DNA of 64,000 bases, taken from assembly GCF_014202695.1 (NCBI RefSeq), contig NZ_JACHHH010000011.1:44268-108267 (forward strand), read 5' to 3'. Position numbers and translations under genes: made by a program. Position 1 is the stretch's first letter. Each line of letters opens with the position of its first letter. This document shows, piece after piece, positions 1-8,614 of the stretch. The notes beneath the pieces were generated by a model. That model was not told where the DNA came from. It did not search any database and saw nothing but the letters and a program-made list of their open reading frames with translations. The stretch comes from Oribacterium sinus. Lineage in GTDB: Bacteria; Bacillota; Clostridia; Lachnospirales; Lachnospiraceae.

Positions 1-442
1 AAGCATTTATTTCCTCTTGCGTCAAATGCTTGGCATCCTCTTTTTTCTTGGTATACATAGTACCTGCCAAACGCTCGGTCTTGTCCACATAAAGGTAAAT
101 CTCCACCTCCATATCCTTCTTTAAGGCATAACGCATCTCTCTGTGGGGCACCAAAATATCCTTCTCCAAGCCGATATCCACAAAGGCGCCGATGGTATTT
201 ACATCGCTGACCCGCAGTCTTCCGATTTCTCCTACTTCAAGATAAGGTTTTTTGGTGGTGGCAATTAACCTGTCCTTGGAATCCTTATACAAAAATACGG
301 AGACCTCATCCCCTATGGTCTTCCCTTTGGGAACCTGGCGGATGGGAAGAAGCACGCTGTCTCCTCCTTCCTCTCCCACAAAAACACCAAAATCCTTTTC
401 CCTAAGAATCTTAAGCGTCTGGATTTTTCCTAATTTCAACAT
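1..442 (-). CDS. CvfB/YitL-like S1 RNA-binding protein (3' part outside window)
   Basis: The minus-strand frame stays open from an ATG at 442 to the window edge, giving 147 codons. The start MLKLGKIQTLKILREKDFGV and the following S1-type beta strands (FVGEEGGDSVLLPIRQVPKG, then a second segment around VSDVNTIGAFVDIGLEKDIL) match the CvfB family, in which tandem S1-like domains precede a winged helix. Members bind RNA and affect virulence-factor expression in staphylococci; the role here is inferred. The start overlaps the 3' end of the upstream thioesterase gene by 32 nt, and an AAGGAG lies 11 nt before the ATG. The C-terminal half cannot be judged. Confidence 0.75.
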   Translation of the reverse strand, partial: MLKLGKIQTLKILREKDFGVFVGEEGGDSVLLPIRQVPKGKTIGDEVSVFLYKDSKDRLIATTKKPYLEVGEIGRLRVSDVNTIGAFVDIGLEKDILVPHREMRYALKKDMEVEIYLYVDKTERLAGTMYTKKKEDAKHLTQEEINA

Positions 443-1184
443 GGCAACATAACTCCTTATTCTGATTATAAAAGGCTACAACCGTTCTATCCTCTTCTAT
501 TGCTACCCTTGGGAAAATACTGTCTCCTAAAGTATAGGCCTTCACATATTCCGCCCGAATGGAATAAAATTCTCTCTTAGAATCGGCTTTTTCTTCTCCT
601 TCGGTGAAAAGAATTGCCGGCTTTCCTGTACATTGGAAAATAACTTCCTCCGCCAAAGCAATGTACTTGGCGTTGTTCATGTGGTGGTTGGTATCCAGAA
701 AATCCTGCACAACGGGAATGAGCTCTCCCTCCTGATAGCTTTCCGGAAAAGCAATTTTTCTTTGCAGGGGAGGCAAATGTAACACATCCTCCCGTTCCTT
801 AAAGGGCGCAATCAATTCCTCCGTAATCTTTCCGGGACGTCCCTTCTCCAAATCAAAGCTGAACCACTCGCTGTCTGCTTTCACATAGAACTCTCTTGCT
901 TCATTTTGAATCCAGAAATTCCTATAGGCGAAAATCCCCCGGAAATTGTGGGGAGACGTTCCGATGGAAAGCTTCTCATAGAGCTTAGGCAGGGCATATA
1001 GCTCAATATTCCAAGCACTCAAGAGCCATGCTCTATGCTTTTTCTGTAAAACTTCAATGGACATTCCCACATCATGAGAATGAAAGGTGGAACAATCCTG
1101 CAAAAGATTCACCACGGAAAACAGGCTCATTTCTCCCTTCTCCGTTACCTCGGAATAACGAACTCTCTCTTGAATCTCATACAT
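411..1184 (-). CDS. acyl-ACP thioesterase (FatA/FAT family)
   Basis: A 257-residue protein of the double hot-dog acyl-[ACP] thioesterase family (Pfam Acyl-ACP_TE). It would hydrolyse acyl-ACP to release free fatty acids in the cytosol. Seen: the N-terminal hot-dog half opening RVRYSEVTEKGEMSLFSVVN with LLQDCSTFHSHDVG, the AWLLSAWNIEL strand, and a second half with the characteristic DFLDTNHHMNNAKYIALAEE segment that carries the family's conserved Asn/His. The length is typical. The gene is followed on the same strand by the CvfB-like gene, whose start lies inside it, so the two are probably co-transcribed and translationally coupled. The ribosome site (AAAGG) is weak. Confidence 0.85.
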   Translation of the reverse strand: MYEIQERVRYSEVTEKGEMSLFSVVNLLQDCSTFHSHDVGMSIEVLQKKHRAWLLSAWNIELYALPKLYEKLSIGTSPHNFRGIFAYRNFWIQNEAREFYVKADSEWFSFDLEKGRPGKITEELIAPFKEREDVLHLPPLQRKIAFPESYQEGELIPVVQDFLDTNHHMNNAKYIALAEEVIFQCTGKPAILFTEGEEKADSKREFYSIRAEYVKAYTLGDSIFPRVAIEEDRTVVAFYNQNKELCCHVEIRKNPDA

Positions 1185-1377
1185 CCTTTGCCACCCTTTC
1201 TTGATTTTCCCCTTAAAAGCTACTCTATCTCATTGAATCCGGAATCCCGTTCCTCACTATTTTATTACACAGCTCCGAAAATACCTTTTCCTTCTGTTTT
1301 ATAGCTCCCCTCCGGAATTCTTTCTGCTCTATTCTACTCTATTTTTTTTATTCTGCATACAGTTTCTATCTTTCCTA

Positions 1378-1407
1378 CAAAAAAAGAAGAGGTTCCCCTC
1401 TTCTTTC
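1378..1407 (-). terminator. Rho-independent terminator of mscL
   Basis: A perfect 10-bp stem (AAAGAAGAGG / CCTCTTCTTT) with a GGAA loop begins 8 nt after the mscL stop. On the minus strand it runs into a T-rich tract. Confidence 0.85.
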
Positions 1408-1414
1408 AGTATTC

Positions 1415-1870
1415 TTAAACGGACTCTGCGTATCCTGCCAACTTGGATGTGCAATGAGGACAACGAGTTGCCGCAATAGGAATCATAGTCTTGCAGTACT
1501 CACACTCTTTCTCTGTAGGTGCTGCTTCCGGCTCAGCCTTCTTTAACTTGTTCATCTGCTTAACGAAGACAAATACCACAAAAGCCATAATCAGGAAATT
1601 GATTACCGCAGTGATGAAGGAACCGTATGCCAATACCGCACCCTGCTCAACGGCCTCAGTGTAAACCTTGGTGGTCTGTCCTGCTAAAGGAATGAACATG
1701 TTTTCAAAGTCAATCTTTCCTGTAATCAAGGAAATCAATGGCATAATCAGGTCAGATACCAGCTTGTTCACCAATGCGGTAAAAGCAGCACCGATAATCA
1801 TACCGACTGCCAAATCAATCATGTTTCCCTTTAAAGCAAACTCTTTAAACTCTTTCAAAAAACCCTTCAT
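1415..1870 (-). CDS. mscL: large-conductance mechanosensitive channel with zinc-ribbon tail
   Basis: A 151-residue MscL, the pentameric inner-membrane channel that releases solutes on hypo-osmotic shock. Seen: amphipathic N-terminus [22 protein letters not shown]1 (about 17-45) with the pore glycine/alanine pattern [20 protein letters not shown], a periplasmic-side loop, and TM2 (about 78-104) ending [10 protein letters not shown]. After the usual cytoplasmic helix there is a CxxC-x10-CxxC motif (Cys123, 126, 137, 140) that reads as a small zinc ribbon. Such a tail is absent from E. coli MscL but occurs in some Firmicutes. It is monocistronic, with its own terminator and a good AAGGAG site before the ATG. 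Confidence 0.95.
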   Translation of the reverse strand: MKGFLKEFKEFALKGNMIDLAVGMIIGAAFTALVNKLVSDLIMPLISLITGKIDFENMFIPLAGQTTKVYTEAVEQGAVLAYGSFITAVINFLIMAFVVFVFVKQMNKLKKAEPEAAPTEKECEYCKTMIPIAATRCPHCTSKLAGYAESV

Positions 1871-2094
1871 TTGTCTCTCCTTAAAAATATAGAATCTCCT
1901 TTTTTAGAACTTTTCCTTTTTTGTCCTAAAATCCTTCGCTACTCTAGTATAGAAGAGAGCTTTTGGCAAGTTCTATTTTCCGAAAGTAACAATGTTTATT
2001 GTATTTTTATTTTTATTCACTTATTAAGTCATTGCTTTTTGCCGAGTCAATTTTCATTTTTCTTCTTTTTGAGAAGAACCACCGCCGATAGCTC

Positions 2095-2400
2095 CTAGCT
2101 TTGTTTCCTATTTAGTTCCAAAAAACACCAGGACCAGGAGAGGAACTTTAATAAAAGATACAAAAAGAAAAGATTCAAAATCAGTCTCAACGGATTTAAA
2201 GCAGTAGAGAAAAAAGGAGAAAAATTCAAGCTTCCCTGTTTTTGTATATAAAGATAGGTATAAGGAAAACCAATCCCAATTTGATTCCCCTTATCAGAAA
2301 AAGGCATAAAATAAGAGAGCAAGATTTCCAAGAAAAAAGCCAGACTCAAAGTGCTCTTAACACTTCTGTACAGCCATGGCTTTTGATTTTCTGTATTCAT
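2095..2400 (-). CDS. small hypothetical membrane protein
   Basis: About 101 residues from the ATG at 2400, which has GGAGGGGGA directly upstream. An earlier in-frame ATG at 2448 lacks a site. Two hydrophobic segments are visible (about 14-31 and 70-90), separated by a polar stretch containing NQIGIGFPYTYLYI. No family is recognised with confidence. It stands alone between mscL and nagA. It is a plausible two-TM protein, but coding status rests on the ribosome site and hydrophobic pattern only. Confidence 0.5.
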   Translation of the reverse strand: MNTENQKPWLYRSVKSTLSLAFFLEILLSYFMPFSDKGNQIGIGFPYTYLYIQKQGSLNFSPFFSTALNPLRLILNLFFLYLLLKFLSWSWCFLELNRKQS

Positions 2401-2587
2401 ATTTTCCCCCTCCCAAACCTCTAAAACGAGATATCCCACGCTTTGCAAGGGATACTTGTTATGAATTATAAATAAGCTATTTTAACTATAGAATTGGAAG
2501 GAGATTTCGTCAAATGCTATTCCTCTTACATTTTTCTTTGCATTTTTAGTAATTTTATTCATTCCCAATCTTGCTGTTGTATAGGAT

Positions 2588-3730
2588 TTAAATAATCTTT
2601 TTTCCGGCCTGATAAACGGCCTTCTGTTTTAAGTCCTTATCCACAATCAGATAATCCGCCTGCTTTCCTACCGTAATGCTGCCGTAGTCCTTCTCAATGC
2701 CCAAGGATCGGGCAGGGTTTAGGCTGGCTGCTGTAATAGCCTTTCTAAGAGGAATCTTCATTTCCTTTACCGCAGTACAAAGGCAGTCATAAACATTGGA
2801 CACGGAGCCTGCCAATGCTCCATTGGATGTCAGGGTACAGTGCTTTCCCTTCTTCTCCACTTCCTGCCCCCCAAGGTCATAAAGCCCGTCCGGCATTCCG
2901 GTGGAACGAAGGCTGTCACTGATAAGAATGACTCTATCCTCCCCCAAAGCCTCGAAGGCCAAACGCACCATGGCAGGATGCACATGAATGCCGTCCGTAA
3001 TCAACTCGGCAAATACTTCCTTTTCCTCGATGGTAGCTCCCACAACTCCCGGATTTCTGTGATCCAGACCGGTCATGGCATTGAAAAGGTGTACCGCATG
3101 ACTGGCTCCTGCCTGGTAGGCCTTCAAGGCCGTGGGGAAATCCGCATTGGTATGGGCAAGGGAAATCTTCACCTTCCCCCTCATTTTCGGAATAAAACGC
3201 TGGAAATCAGGATTCTCCTCCGGCGCCAAGCCCATATACTTTACCAGTCCGCCGGAGCAATGTAAGAAGCGCTCCGCAAGCTTTTCATCCCACTTTAAAA
3301 TGTAATTGGGATTCTGCGCCCCCTTCTTCACCGGGCTGATAAAGGGGCCTTCCATATTGATGCCCAGGAGTCTGGCCTCTCCGATTTTTAAGCCTTCCTC
3401 ATGGTATTCCTTCGCTAAGGAAAGGACCTTTTCCAAATCTTCCACAGCCAATGTCAGGGTTGCCGGACAAATGACGGTAATGCCGTGCTCCGCCTCATAC
3501 TTTGCCAAAGTCTGCAGGGCCTTTCTGGTACCGTCACAAAAATCCTCTCCCAAACAGCCATGAAAATGAATGTCAATCAGTCCCGGCAGGAGAAAGTCCT
3601 CCGGACAGGAAAATGCTTCCTCTTCGGAAAGCTCTTTTTCCTTGTGAATGGCGGAAAAGCACCCGTCCTTCACTTCTACGGAAGCTAAAGTAAATTTTTT
3701 TTCTTCTGTAAAGATACAATATTTTTCCAT
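2588..3730 (-). CDS. nagA: N-acetylglucosamine-6-phosphate deacetylase
   Basis: 380 residues, the normal NagA length. It converts GlcNAc-6-P to GlcN-6-P plus acetate in the cytosol. Amidohydrolase signatures are in order: the HxH metal motif in LPGLIDIHFHGC, the Glu of NMEGPFISP, His in VKISLAHTNADF, His in ASHAVHLFNAMTG, and the catalytic Asp in VILISDSLRSTGMPDG, ending with the LAGS/ITVGKQADYLIVD region typical of the family. It is the last gene of the sialic acid cluster. It receives the GlcNAc-6-P made by NanE and lies 236 bp after the ROK kinase, separated by a tandem repeat, so expression may be partly independent. Confidence 0.95.
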   Translation of the reverse strand: MEKYCIFTEEKKFTLASVEVKDGCFSAIHKEKELSEEEAFSCPEDFLLPGLIDIHFHGCLGEDFCDGTRKALQTLAKYEAEHGITVICPATLTLAVEDLEKVLSLAKEYHEEGLKIGEARLLGINMEGPFISPVKKGAQNPNYILKWDEKLAERFLHCSGGLVKYMGLAPEENPDFQRFIPKMRGKVKISLAHTNADFPTALKAYQAGASHAVHLFNAMTGLDHRNPGVVGATIEEKEVFAELITDGIHVHPAMVRLAFEALGEDRVILISDSLRSTGMPDGLYDLGGQEVEKKGKHCTLTSNGALAGSVSNVYDCLCTAVKEMKIPLRKAITAASLNPARSLGIEKDYGSITVGKQADYLIVDKDLKQKAVYQAGKKII

Positions 3731-3852
3731 ATTAAATCCTTCTCAAACAAGCACTATTTTTTCTAAAGTATGCGCTATTTTTTAAGAGTTTGATAGCTTT
3801 CCTATGGGAATAAACTTTAACTCTTTTAAGCTTTTGATGATTAAACTTATGA

Positions 3853-3976
3853 TTTTTAGGCTTTGGGTTTTTAGACTTTGGGTTTTTTAGACTTTGGGTT
3901 TTTTAGACTTTGGGTTTTTTAGACTTTGGGTTTTTTAGACTTTGGGTTTTTTAGGCTTTGGGTTTTTTAGGCTTTA
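3853..3976. repeat. 16-bp tandem repeat, about 7.5 copies, starting at the ROK stop codon
   Basis: The unit TTTTTTAGACTTTGGG (plus strand) recurs with CTTTGGG anchors at 3861, 3876, 3892, 3908, 3924, 3940 and 3956, and a degenerate copy at 3972. Read on the minus strand, each unit carries TAAAAAACCCAAAG, and the first TAA is the stop codon of the ROK kinase gene. The array fills much of the gap to nagA. Copy-number change would alter the 3' UTR but not the protein. Slippage is the likely origin. Confidence 0.95.
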
Positions 3977-4947
3977 CTCTTCTGCCTGTTATGAAAATGC
4001 ACATAAGCCCCCAGCAGTCCTGCTCTGTTTCCAAGGCTGGCCGCCAGCAAGCGGGTGTTCTCCGCCACAATAGGCACCAAATGCTCCTGTAAGTGTCCCC
4101 AAATCTTAGGAAGCAGGATATCCTTCTGCTCCATAATGCCTCCCCCAAGCACAATACATTCCGGGTTAAAAGCATAACACAGATTACTTAGCCCAATGGA
4201 CAGAGCATCACAAAGCCTATCCAACTCTTCCAGACAGATTTTATCTTCCTTTGCCACTTCTTCAAAAATCCGCTTTCCGTTCCAAAGCTCTTCCGGCTCT
4301 CCCTTTCTGCTGGCTACTCTCTTCACCAAGGCAGAGGTTGAGGCCATACGCTGGAACATTCCGCCGGGAATCTGCATATAGCCGATTTCCATGGCGGAAT
4401 GGGAAGTGCCGTGATATACCTCTCCGTTTAAGATAAAGCTACCGCCTATACCGGTACCTATGGTAAGACAAAGCATAGAACTTGTCCCTTTTCCGCTACC
4501 AAAGGAATATTCTCCAAGTCCTGCGCACTTTACATCATTTTCCACCTCGCAGGGAATGGAAAATCTACGTTCTATCTCTTCCTTCCACTTGCATCCCTTG
4601 TACTCCGGAATCTGGGGGCCTGCATGAATAATCTCTCCCTTTATCTCATCCACCATTCCTGCGGTGGAGATACAGATACCGGATAGAAGTGGCTCTGTTT
4701 TGGCTTCTGTTGTTCGCTCAGCTTTTGCATCTCCCTTTGTATCTGCTTGTGCCCCCTCCGGCGGATTTCCCTTTAATTCCGCTAATACTCTACGGATTTC
4801 TCCCTTAACATTTTCCAGAATAAAGGAACCGCCTCTTTGGGCCTCGGTGTCCTTTTCATAAGTAGAAAGGATTTCTCCCTTTTCTCCCAAAAGGGCATAT
4901 TTTGTTTTGGTGCCTCCGATGTCCAGGGCAAAATATCGCTTTTCCAT
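3967..4947 (-). CDS. nanK: ROK-family sugar kinase, probable N-acetylmannosamine kinase
   Basis: About 326 residues from the ATG at 4947, chosen because GGAAGCGGT precedes it and MEKRYFALDIGGTKTKYAL is the usual ROK N-terminus. Seen: phosphate-1 motif DIGGTKTK, phosphate-2 TIGTGIGGSFIL, substrate Asn/Asp in EVENDVKCAGLGEY, and adenosine-side LGGGIMEQ. The ROK zinc site (CxCGxxGC) is missing: the corresponding stretch reads AMEIGYMQIPGGMFQRMAST. A hydrophilic insert of about 20 residues (GAQADTKGDAKAERTTEAKT) lies near residues 70-90. It sits 8 bp behind the SGNH gene and in a cluster with nanE and nanA, so ManNAc phosphorylation is the best inference. Glucokinase or GlcNAc kinase remains possible. 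Confidence 0.8.
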   Translation of the reverse strand: MEKRYFALDIGGTKTKYALLGEKGEILSTYEKDTEAQRGGSFILENVKGEIRRVLAELKGNPPEGAQADTKGDAKAERTTEAKTEPLLSGICISTAGMVDEIKGEIIHAGPQIPEYKGCKWKEEIERRFSIPCEVENDVKCAGLGEYSFGSGKGTSSMLCLTIGTGIGGSFILNGEVYHGTSHSAMEIGYMQIPGGMFQRMASTSALVKRVASRKGEPEELWNGKRIFEEVAKEDKICLEELDRLCDALSIGLSNLCYAFNPECIVLGGGIMEQKDILLPKIWGHLQEHLVPIVAENTRLLAASLGNRAGLLGAYVHFHNRQKSKA

Positions 4948-4955
4948 ACCGCTTC

Positions 4956-5621
4956 CTACTTTCCTTCTTCTGAAAAATAATCGGGAATCCACTTAGCCAG
5001 ATGCTCCGCCAAAGCCTTATGGGCTTCAGGGCTCAAATGCATATAGTCGTAGGGGTAATTTTCTACTCCCGGAATATCCTGTGCCGAAAGGTAGGCACAG
5101 CCGGTACGCTTTGCCACCGCCTCATACAGAGGAACAATGGCCTTGGACTTTTCACAGCAGTCTTTTCCCATTTCATTCCCTACGATAGTATCCTTATATT
5201 CCGGATCAATGGGATAGGGAGCAATAATCAGAATTTTCGGCTTTTCTTCTGTAAAGGCTTCCTGTACGGATTGGGCTTTTCGGATTAAACGTTCCAGCCC
5301 TCTGGAAATATTTTCCGCAGTAGCGGAAAAACGCTCCTTTACATCATTGGTTCCCAGCATAATAATCAAAAGGGAAACCGGCTCATGGGTAAGAAGGATG
5401 GGGCGGATCATACTCACGCCGGAAAGACCCTCGTACAAGGGATCTTCAAAAACAGTGGTACGGCCTGATAAGCCTTCTTCCCGTACCAGATACTCCTCCC
5501 CCAATAATTCCTGTAAAACCATGGGCCAACGCACATGCTCGCTGAAACGCTTTCCGTTTTTGTTATTGTAACCATGGGTATTGGAATCTCCAAAACATAC
5601 AATGGTCTTTGCCCCAGCCAT
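4956..5621 (-). CDS. SGNH/GDSL hydrolase, possible sialate O-acetylesterase
   Basis: 221 residues without a signal peptide, so cytoplasmic. SGNH blocks are visible: nucleophile Ser13 in VCFGDSNTHGY, the Gly-containing block II in REEGLSGRTT, Asn in IMLGTNDVKERF (block III), and the Asp192/His195 pair in YDYMHLSPEAH. The start has AAAGGAGG. It lies between nanA and the ROK kinase. Removal of O-acetyl groups from imported sialic acids would fit that position, but substrate is inference; close relatives also include arylesterases and lipase-like enzymes. Confidence 0.8.
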   Translation of the reverse strand: MAGAKTIVCFGDSNTHGYNNKNGKRFSEHVRWPMVLQELLGEEYLVREEGLSGRTTVFEDPLYEGLSGVSMIRPILLTHEPVSLLIIMLGTNDVKERFSATAENISRGLERLIRKAQSVQEAFTEEKPKILIIAPYPIDPEYKDTIVGNEMGKDCCEKSKAIVPLYEAVAKRTGCAYLSAQDIPGVENYPYDYMHLSPEAHKALAEHLAKWIPDYFSEEGK

Positions 5622-5702
5622 ATTTCCTCCTTTAATTGCTTTCCTTTCAAGCTGTTTATCTATAGCTGCTCCCGGGGGGAATGTCCCCTAAAAGCACTTT
5701 TA

Positions 5703-5743
5703 GCCTGCTCTGTAAAGTTTCCAAGAAACCCTACAAAGCAGGC
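5703..5743 (-). promoter_or_regulatory. intercistronic hairpin between nanA and the esterase gene
   Basis: An imperfect stem (GCCTGCTTTGTA / TACAGAGCAGGC plus a GTTTC/GAAAC segment) begins 8 nt after the nanA stop. No long T-run follows on the minus strand, so an RNA-processing, stability or weak attenuator role is more likely than full termination. Confidence 0.6.
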
Positions 5744-5750
5744 AAATCTT

Positions 5751-6668
5751 TTATACGAAGCGCGCTACTGTCTCATCGATGACCTTGGCAGTCTTCTTTG
5801 CAATCTCCAAATCCGCCTCTGTTAAAGGACTTAACGGACTTCTTACAGAGCCCACATTTAAGCCCTTGCGAAGCTTCAGCACTTCCTTAATCATGGCATA
5901 CATATTACCGTGACCACTACAAAGTAAAGTGATAATTTCATTTACCGCAAACTGAATTTTTCTCGCTTCTTCCATACGGTTTTCCTTGAGAAGAGCATTC
6001 ATCTTTAAGAAAAGCTCCGGCATGGTCCCATAGGTTCCGCCGATTCCGCCGCAGGCTCCCATAGTTCTTCCTCCGATAAACTGCTCATCCGGACCGTTGA
6101 AAACCACGAAATCCTCTCCACCCCAGGCCTTGTAATTCTGAATGTCCTGAACGGGCATGGAGGAGTTCTTTACTCCGATCACTCTGGGATTCTTCTTCAT
6201 TTCCAGGAACAATTCCTTGGTAAGGCTTACGCCGGCAAGCTGGGGAATATTGTAAATGATGAAGTCAGTATTAGCTGCTGCTGCACTGATGGTATTCCAG
6301 TACTCAGCAATGCTGTAGCTTGGCAGACGAAAGTAAATGGGAGGAATTGCCGCAATGGCATCTACCCCTAAGCTTTCTGCATGCTTCGCCAGTTCCACAG
6401 AATCCTTGGTGTTGTTGCAAGCCACATGGGCAATGATGCGAAGCTTTCCCTTGGCTTCCGCCATCACCGCTTCCAAAATCTGCTTTCTATCCTCTACGGA
6501 AAGGTAAATACACTCTCCGGAAGAGCCGTTGACATATAAGCCCTGCACACCGGCTTCAATAAAATAACGAACTAAGGCCTTGGTTCTTTCTACAGACACC
6601 TCTCCATTATCCTCATAGCAGGCATAAAAGGCCGGTAAAATTCCTTGAAATTTCTCTACATTCATCAT
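5751..6668 (-). CDS. nanA: N-acetylneuraminate lyase (DHDPS/NAL family)
   Basis: About 305 residues from the ATG at 6668, where AAAGGAG stands 6 nt upstream. An in-frame ATG at 6689 precedes the site and is rejected. The TIM-barrel aldolase features are the GSSGE phosphate/carboxylate loop in YVNGSSGECIYLS, the catalytic Tyr139 in DFIIYNIPQLAG and the Schiff-base Lys167 in RVIGVKNSSM. It would split Neu5Ac to ManNAc and pyruvate. The family also contains dihydrodipicolinate synthases; the neighbours nanE, ROK kinase, nagA and a sugar importer decide for NAL. It follows the permease genes by about 23 bp. Confidence 0.9.
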   Translation of the reverse strand: MMNVEKFQGILPAFYACYEDNGEVSVERTKALVRYFIEAGVQGLYVNGSSGECIYLSVEDRKQILEAVMAEAKGKLRIIAHVACNNTKDSVELAKHAESLGVDAIAAIPPIYFRLPSYSIAEYWNTISAAAANTDFIIYNIPQLAGVSLTKELFLEMKKNPRVIGVKNSSMPVQDIQNYKAWGGEDFVVFNGPDEQFIGGRTMGACGGIGGTYGTMPELFLKMNALLKENRMEEARKIQFAVNEIITLLCSGHGNMYAMIKEVLKLRKGLNVGSVRSPLSPLTEADLEIAKKTAKVIDETVARFV

Positions 6669-6691
6669 TTTTTTCTCCTTTAAATACATTT

Positions 6692-7612
6692 TTATCCCTT
6701 AACGGCTCCCATGGCAATACCCTGGGTAAAATATCTTTGGAACATTAAAAATACGATTAAAATCGGGATTGCCGCCACCGCAGCTCCTGCCATGATAATA
6801 CCGAAGTCTGTGGCATTTTCCGCCTGCAACTTAGCAATTCCCAAAGAAATGGTTAGGTTCTCTGTACTACTTAACATAATCAACTGCATGAAATAGTCAT
6901 TCCAGCTGTTGATAAAGGTAAAGATTGCCAAGGCACCGATACCCGGCTTAATCATGGGAAGTACAATCTGACTAAAGATTCTTGCTTCAGAGGCTCCGTC
7001 AATACGGGAGGCTTCCAACATTTCCCCGGGCACGCCTTCAGAGAATTGTTTCATTAGGAACACGCCGAAGGGCCATCCCACGGTGGGGAAGATGACTGCC
7101 AAAAGGCTGTTGTAAAGCTTCAAAAAGGACATTTCCCGAATCAAAGGAATCAAAATAACTTGCTTGGGAAGAGCCATAGCACATACAATCAGGGTGAACA
7201 AAAGAGTTCTTCCTCTAAAACGCTTTTTCGCCAAGGCGTAGCCTGCCATGGAGGCGGTTACACAGGTTAAAATCATGGCGGATAAGGACATGAACACGGT
7301 GTTTAAAAGCCAACGTACCGCTCCCGGCACCTTCGGGCCTGTCATCAGCACAATATCCTTCCCTGTTCCGGAGAAGGCTCCGCTAAAGGGTATACTCAAG
7401 GTAAAGAGGGCGGTGGGCTGACGGGAAAAGAGCTTTTGGTAATTCAATAGTACCCACTCTTTTGGGAACCAGTCCGGGCTTGTGCCGTTGATGGACTGGG
7501 CGGTTTTAAAAGATCCTGTAATTATCCAGTATAAGGGAAAAAGAAAGAAAAAAGCCAGGAGAATTAGCAGGAACAGGCTAAGTAAGCTATAAAGATTTTT
7601 TGTCTTATGCAT
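6692..7612 (-). CDS. sugar ABC transporter permease, MalG-type
   Basis: 306 residues of the carbohydrate-uptake (CUT1) MalG-like permease. There are six predicted membrane segments (the first about 13-33), a large extracytoplasmic loop, and the EAA motif region LEASRIDGASEARIFSQIVLPMIKPG that docks the ATPase. AGGAGG precedes the ATG. It is 9 bp downstream of the MalF-type gene and upstream of nanA, so it most likely imports sialic acid or a related sugar. No ATPase gene accompanies it, which suggests use of a shared MsmK-type ATPase encoded elsewhere. Confidence 0.9.
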   Translation of the reverse strand: MHKTKNLYSLLSLFLLILLAFFFLFPLYWIITGSFKTAQSINGTSPDWFPKEWVLLNYQKLFSRQPTALFTLSIPFSGAFSGTGKDIVLMTGPKVPGAVRWLLNTVFMSLSAMILTCVTASMAGYALAKKRFRGRTLLFTLIVCAMALPKQVILIPLIREMSFLKLYNSLLAVIFPTVGWPFGVFLMKQFSEGVPGEMLEASRIDGASEARIFSQIVLPMIKPGIGALAIFTFINSWNDYFMQLIMLSSTENLTISLGIAKLQAENATDFGIIMAGAAVAAIPILIVFLMFQRYFTQGIAMGAVKG

Positions 7613-7621
7613 AAATTCCTC

Positions 7622-8527
7622 CTATTTTTCTTTTGCCAACTGGAACTGTAATGCAGAGAGTAAGGCAATGATAATCGCCAAAATCACACCCATAGCATTG
7701 CCGTAGCCGTAACGATAAAGCTTAAAGGCTGTGTAATAGATATAATACATTACCGTATCCGTACTGTGGTTCGGTCCACCGGAAGTCAAGAGCTGAATCA
7801 GGGCAAAGCACTGGAAGCTGTTGATGGTGGTAATGACCAAAATGTAAAGGGTGGTAGGCATAATCTGCGGCCATTTAATCTTCCAGAAAAGCTGAAGATC
7901 GGTGGCACCGTCTACGGAAGCCGCCTCTACCAGGGAGTCATCCACATTTCCAAGGGCAGAAACATAGAGAACAATGGGCTGTCCCACGGAGGTGGTAAAT
8001 AAAATCAGAATAATACAGGGTAGGGCAAAACGGGCATCTCCCAGCCAGTTGATATTCTTCTCCAACACGCCGGTATGAGTTCCCACATAGTTGAATAAAC
8101 CATAGTAATTATGGAACATCCATTTCCATACCACGGTAACTGCTACGGAGCCTGTTACTACAGGTAGATAGAAGATACAGCGGAAGGCGGAAAGTACCGG
8201 TCCCTTCATCTTATAAATGGCGGAAGCCACCCATAAGGAAAAAATCGCTACCGTTGGAACAGATACCAAAACGATGATTAAGGTATTTTTCAGTGCTTTT
8301 TGGAAAATGCTGTCTCCGAAAAGCTCTGTATAGTTTTTTAAACCGATAAACTGGTCTGCCACATTTTTTCCCATGGTGGCATCAAAGAAACTGGTATAGA
8401 CGCACAAAATCATGGGAAAAATCACGAAGCCTAGGAAGAACACAAGGCTTGGCAATAAAAACAAATAGGCAGAGCGAGTTTCTCTTTGGGCTAATATTTT
8501 GCTTCGATTGCTTTGTACGTAGTCCAT
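7622..8527 (-). CDS. sugar ABC transporter permease, MalF-type
   Basis: About 301 residues from the ATG at 8527, with GGAAGAGGAG upstream and the typical start MDYVQSNRSKILAQRETRSA. The open frame continues 49 codons further upstream, but that part contains the terminator hairpin at 8621-8660 and is not coding. Six membrane segments are visible, with the EAA loop VEAASVDGATDLQLFWKIKWPQI. It pairs with the MalG-type permease to form the CUT1 channel fed by the binding protein encoded upstream. Confidence 0.9.
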   Translation of the reverse strand: MDYVQSNRSKILAQRETRSAYLFLLPSLVFFLGFVIFPMILCVYTSFFDATMGKNVADQFIGLKNYTELFGDSIFQKALKNTLIIVLVSVPTVAIFSLWVASAIYKMKGPVLSAFRCIFYLPVVTGSVAVTVVWKWMFHNYYGLFNYVGTHTGVLEKNINWLGDARFALPCIILILFTTSVGQPIVLYVSALGNVDDSLVEAASVDGATDLQLFWKIKWPQIMPTTLYILVITTINSFQCFALIQLLTSGGPNHSTDTVMYYIYYTAFKLYRYGYGNAMGVILAIIIALLSALQFQLAKEK

Positions 8528-8614
8528 TTTCTCTCCTCTTCCTCTTGGATAGAATCCGTTAATCCTGTAATCCATTGCGAAAGGATTTTTTCTGCTTTCT
8601 CCAAGAGTTTCATT

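Noticed and set aside
3853..3976. CRISPR-like array at the direct repeats.
   Set aside because: Units are contiguous with no spacers, and no cas genes are in the window.
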